The notes under the pieces were generated by a model, which was not told the DNA's origin, searched no databases, and saw nothing but the letters and a program-made list of their open reading frames with translations. DNA of 7,884 nt from Alphaproteobacteria bacterium (lineage in GTDB: Bacteria > Pseudomonadota > Alphaproteobacteria > Rhodobacterales > Rhodobacteraceae): positions 1-7,884 of the forward strand of contig JAADIC010000236.1 in assembly GCA_013151535.1 (NCBI GenBank), read 5' to 3'. The translations under genes and the position numbers were made by a program. How positions within the stretch are numbered: position 1 is the stretch's first letter; the number at the start of each line of letters is the position of its first letter. Below, piece by piece: positions 6,237-7,884 of this stretch.

Positions 6237-6989
6237 TCAGGCAAGGTAACCCTCAAAGGTGATGTTGTCTGCAATCTTGCGCGCCTTAACCTCCTGCGCG
6301 CGATCACGGATTGTCCAGCACAGGATGGGAATACCGCGCGCTTTCAGCCGCGCCACATGTGAGCTGGCGAGGTCATCCTTGTTATGCGAGACGAAACTTG
6401 CCCCGATCCTGTCAAAGTCGGAAATCGAGATCAGGCTATCCCGCCTTTGATCCGGCAGCACACGCCACATCGGATCCTTGAAGCCGCTGGTGACAAGACC
6501 AACCGACAAATCAGGCAAACGTGCAGCAACATCGGCCACCGCGAAAGGGTTATAGGACATCACTGCAACCAGCCCCTTATAGGCAGCCAAACAGTGCGCT
6601 ATATCTTCGCCAATGGGGCCGATATCCTTGCCAAGCCGGCCGTCCTGATCCTTGATTTCGATCAGCAGAGGGGCCTTGCCATCGACCAGCTCCAGTGCCT
6701 GCGCGAGGGTCGGAATGGTATCGTGGCCATCTTTCAATTTGATTTTGCCAAGCTGGGCCGCGCTCCGTTGGTTAACCAACCCACGCTCTGTTGTCAGGCG
6801 ATCAAGCTCGGGGTCGTGAAACACCATGGCCTTGCCGTCCGCCGAACATTGCAGGTCAAGCTCGACGCCATAGCCGCTTGTTATCGCGCGCATAAGCGCC
6901 TCGGGCGAGTTTTCGGGTGCGCCGTCACTCTGATCGTGCAAACCGCGATGGGCGATGGGTGCGCGCAAGAATTCAGGATGCAAGGCCAT
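6237..6989 (-). CDS. Glycerophosphodiester phosphodiesterase (UgpQ-like, cytosolic)
   Basis: This enzyme hydrolyses glycerophosphodiesters, the deacylation products of phospholipids, to glycerol-3-phosphate and an alcohol. The 250-residue TIM-barrel protein shows all the core GDPD residues: the HRG motif with H14, EN (26-27), metal ligands E43 and D45 in VELDLQ, the second catalytic histidine in FHD (H58), and E111 with K113 in IEIKD. The barrel closes with CWTI (224-227) and ADNITFEGYL (240-249). There is no signal peptide, and the length matches cytosolic UgpQ (about 247) instead of periplasmic GlpQ (about 358). Its ATG overlaps the ridA-like stop by one base (TGATG), with no clear ribosome-binding site before it, so translation probably depends on reinitiation after the upstream gene. 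Substrate headgroup preference cannot be read from the sequence. Confidence 0.94.
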   Translation of the reverse strand: MALHPEFLRAPIAHRGLHDQSDGAPENSPEALMRAITSGYGVELDLQCSADGKAMVFHDPELDRLTTERGLVNQRSAAQLGKIKLKDGHDTIPTLAQALELVDGKAPLLIEIKDQDGRLGKDIGPIGEDIAHCLAAYKGLVAVMSYNPFAVADVAARLPDLSVGLVTSGFKDPMWRVLPDQRRDSLISISDFDRIGASFVSHNKDDLASSHVARLKARGIPILCWTIRDRAQEVKARKIADNITFEGYLA

Positions 6990-7453
6990 CAGCGGATCTG
7001 GAAAATGCCTTCGATTTCAACCGCCACGCCCAAGGGCAGCGACGAACAGCCGACGGCGGCGCGGGCATGGGCACCGATGTCGCCCAACAGATCACCGATG
7101 AAATCCGATGCGCCGTTGATGACGCTGGGATGATCGGTGAAATCAGCGGTCGCGTTCACAAAACCAACCAGCTTGACCACCTTCGCCAGCCGATCCAGAT
7201 CACCACCACAGGCCGCTTTCACTTGCGCCAGAAGTGCAATCGCGCAGGCTTTTGCCGCCTCTTGCCCATCTTCAATCGACATGGTGTCGCCCAGTTTTCC
7301 AAGGATCATCCCGGCGTCATTCTTGGGAATTTGGCCCGATACAAACACCAGATCGCCCGAGATCACATAAGGCACATAATTCGCCGCAGGGGCTGGGGCT
7401 GCAGGCAATTCGATACCCATCTCGGCCAGTTTCACTTCGATAGTTCCAGACAT
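6989..7453 (-). CDS. RidA family protein (YjgF/YER057c/UK114 superfamily, longer subgroup)
   Basis: RidA proteins form trimers and hydrolyse reactive enamine/imine intermediates made by PLP enzymes such as threonine dehydratase, sparing other enzymes from damage. This 154-residue copy is longer than classical RidA (about 128) and matches the subgroup with an N-terminal extension (MSGTIEVKLAEMGIELP). It has LVFVSGQIPKN (35-45), a central helix EAAKACAIALLAQVKAA (65-81) and the VVKLVGFVNA strand. The terminal block HARAAVGCSSLPLGVAVEIE (129-148) keeps the arginine (R131) that binds the substrate carboxylate in RidA, so deaminase activity is possible, though subgroup members need not share RidA's substrates. 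The ATG at 7451-7453 follows GGGGG by four bases. It heads the run with GDPD and the acyltransferase, and the TGATG junction ties it to GDPD. Confidence 0.92.
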   Translation of the reverse strand: MSGTIEVKLAEMGIELPAAPAPAANYVPYVISGDLVFVSGQIPKNDAGMILGKLGDTMSIEDGQEAAKACAIALLAQVKAACGGDLDRLAKVVKLVGFVNATADFTDHPSVINGASDFIGDLLGDIGAHARAAVGCSSLPLGVAVEIEGIFQIR

Positions 7454-7472
7454 AGTACCCCCAAATCACATC

Positions 7473-7527
7473 AATTTCCGCGCTGACGCTAGCGGGAATT
7501 TCCGGGCCTGAAAACCGTTTTCTTGCC
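7473..7527 (-). terminator. Possible weak terminator/hairpin region between the hlyD-like and ridA-like genes
   Basis: Two adjoining inverted repeats fill this gap. A stem can form between 7473-7484 and 7491-7501: 4 pairs, a bulged G, 4 pairs, a mismatch and 2 more pairs, with loop GACGCT. Immediately after the hlyD-like stop, GAAAAC and GTTTTC on the minus strand (7522-7510) form an AT-rich stem flanked by GGC/GCC. Neither is followed by a U-run, so Rho-independent termination is not well supported. The stems might instead stabilise the 3' end of the upstream message. Confidence 0.3.
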
Positions 7528-7884
7528 CTAACGAAAAGCCTTGTTGAAATAGTCCGCCAGCGGCTTGAGCAGAAAGCTCATGGGGGTCCGGTCATCGGTA
7601 CGGATAAAGGTTTCAACCGGCATGCCGGGCAGCAATTCCAGACCCTTGAGTTTCTCGTATTCTTCGGGGTTGGGGGCGATTTCGGCGCGGTAATAAGACG
7701 TGCGTGAGGCCTCATCGACAAACGCATCCGCCGATAGTTTGACCACCTTGCCAAACAGCTCGGGCGTGGTGCGCTGGTCAAAAGCGGCAAAGCGCAAAGT
7801 CACGTCCTGACCAACAAAAACCTGATCTATGTTAGTGGGGTCAATCCGGCTTTGAATGACCAGGGGCCGATCTTGCGGCACGAT
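7528..7884 (-). CDS. HlyD-family type I secretion periplasmic adaptor, C-terminal part (5' end outside window)
   Basis: The frame is open to the right edge and ends at a TAG (7528-7530), leaving 118 residues. This is the C-terminal beta-barrel and membrane-proximal part of the membrane fusion protein that joins an inner-membrane ABC exporter to a TolC-like outer-membrane channel. Diagnostic features are PQDRPLVIQSRIDPTNIDQV, GQDVTLRFAAFDQRTTPELF and the closing segment PGMPVETFIRTDDRTPMSFL continuing to LLKPLADYFNKAFR, the typical ending of PrtE/HlyD adaptors. The N-terminal transmembrane helix and coiled coil are not in view. The ABC transporter gene and the secreted substrate (often an RTX protein) would be expected further to the right, outside the window. 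Confidence 0.93.
   Translation of the reverse strand: MVPQDRPLVIQSRIDPTNIDQVFVGQDVTLRFAAFDQRTTPELFGKVVKLSADAFVDEASRTSYYRAEIAPNPEEYEKLKGLELLPGMPVETFIRTDDRTPMSFLLKPLADYFNKAFR

Noticed and set aside
6384..7133. Plus-strand open frame of 249 codons opposite the GDPD and RidA genes
   Set aside because: It spans the junction of two well-supported minus-strand genes and its translation shows no domain or compositional sense. It is a shadow frame.
1..7884. Mobile element, phage, toxin-antitoxin, defence system or CRISPR array
   Set aside because: No transposase, integrase, spaced repeat array or small paired genes are visible. All genes are known families and the coding style is uniform across the window.

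Overview
The window looks like ordinary chromosome from an alphaproteobacterium, most likely a Rhodobacteraceae (Roseobacter-type) species. This rests on protein flavour: a RecQ with an extra C-terminal HRDC-like region, an ACAD-independent stand-alone FAD ferredoxin reductase starting MSHIVVVGAGQAG, a DUF482/FemAB-like acyltransferase, and a RidA-GDPD pair. The base composition is moderately GC-rich. No sequence search was run, so the taxonomic call is recognition and not proof. There is no rRNA, tRNA, CRISPR array, insertion sequence or phage gene visible.

Layout. The left edge (1-180, plus strand) is the 3' end of a rhodanese-like gene, the only plus-strand gene. Everything else reads on the minus strand, so in transcription order from the right: the C-terminal part of a type I secretion HlyD-family adaptor (7884-7528); a 74-base gap with hairpin potential; ridA-like, glycerophosphodiester phosphodiesterase and DUF482 acyltransferase genes as a tight three-gene run (7453-5031); a 65-80-base gap carrying a perfect 16-base palindrome; a ferredoxin reductase and rsmD only 4 bases apart (4949-3179); a 156-base gap with CATACG repeats; then recQ and yaaA 18 bases apart (3022-170). 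yaaA converges on the rhodanese gene and the two coding regions overlap by 11 bases at their 3' ends.

How the genes fit together. Three small functional groups can be inferred. RecQ and YaaA pair DNA recombination/repair with protection from peroxide damage. The RidA, GDPD and acyltransferase genes combine metabolite damage control with lipid headgroup turnover and a probable acyl or aminoacyl transfer. The ferredoxin reductase and RsmD are joined by position and not by any obvious shared task. The secretion adaptor belongs to an operon lying mostly outside the window.

I did not find convincing evidence of an undescribed system. The most useful leads are non-coding: the palindrome and alternative hairpins upstream of the ferredoxin reductase, and the repeated CATACG motif upstream of recQ. 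Two protein details also deserve a look: a CX4C active-site loop in the rhodanese and the extra RecQ C-terminal domain.
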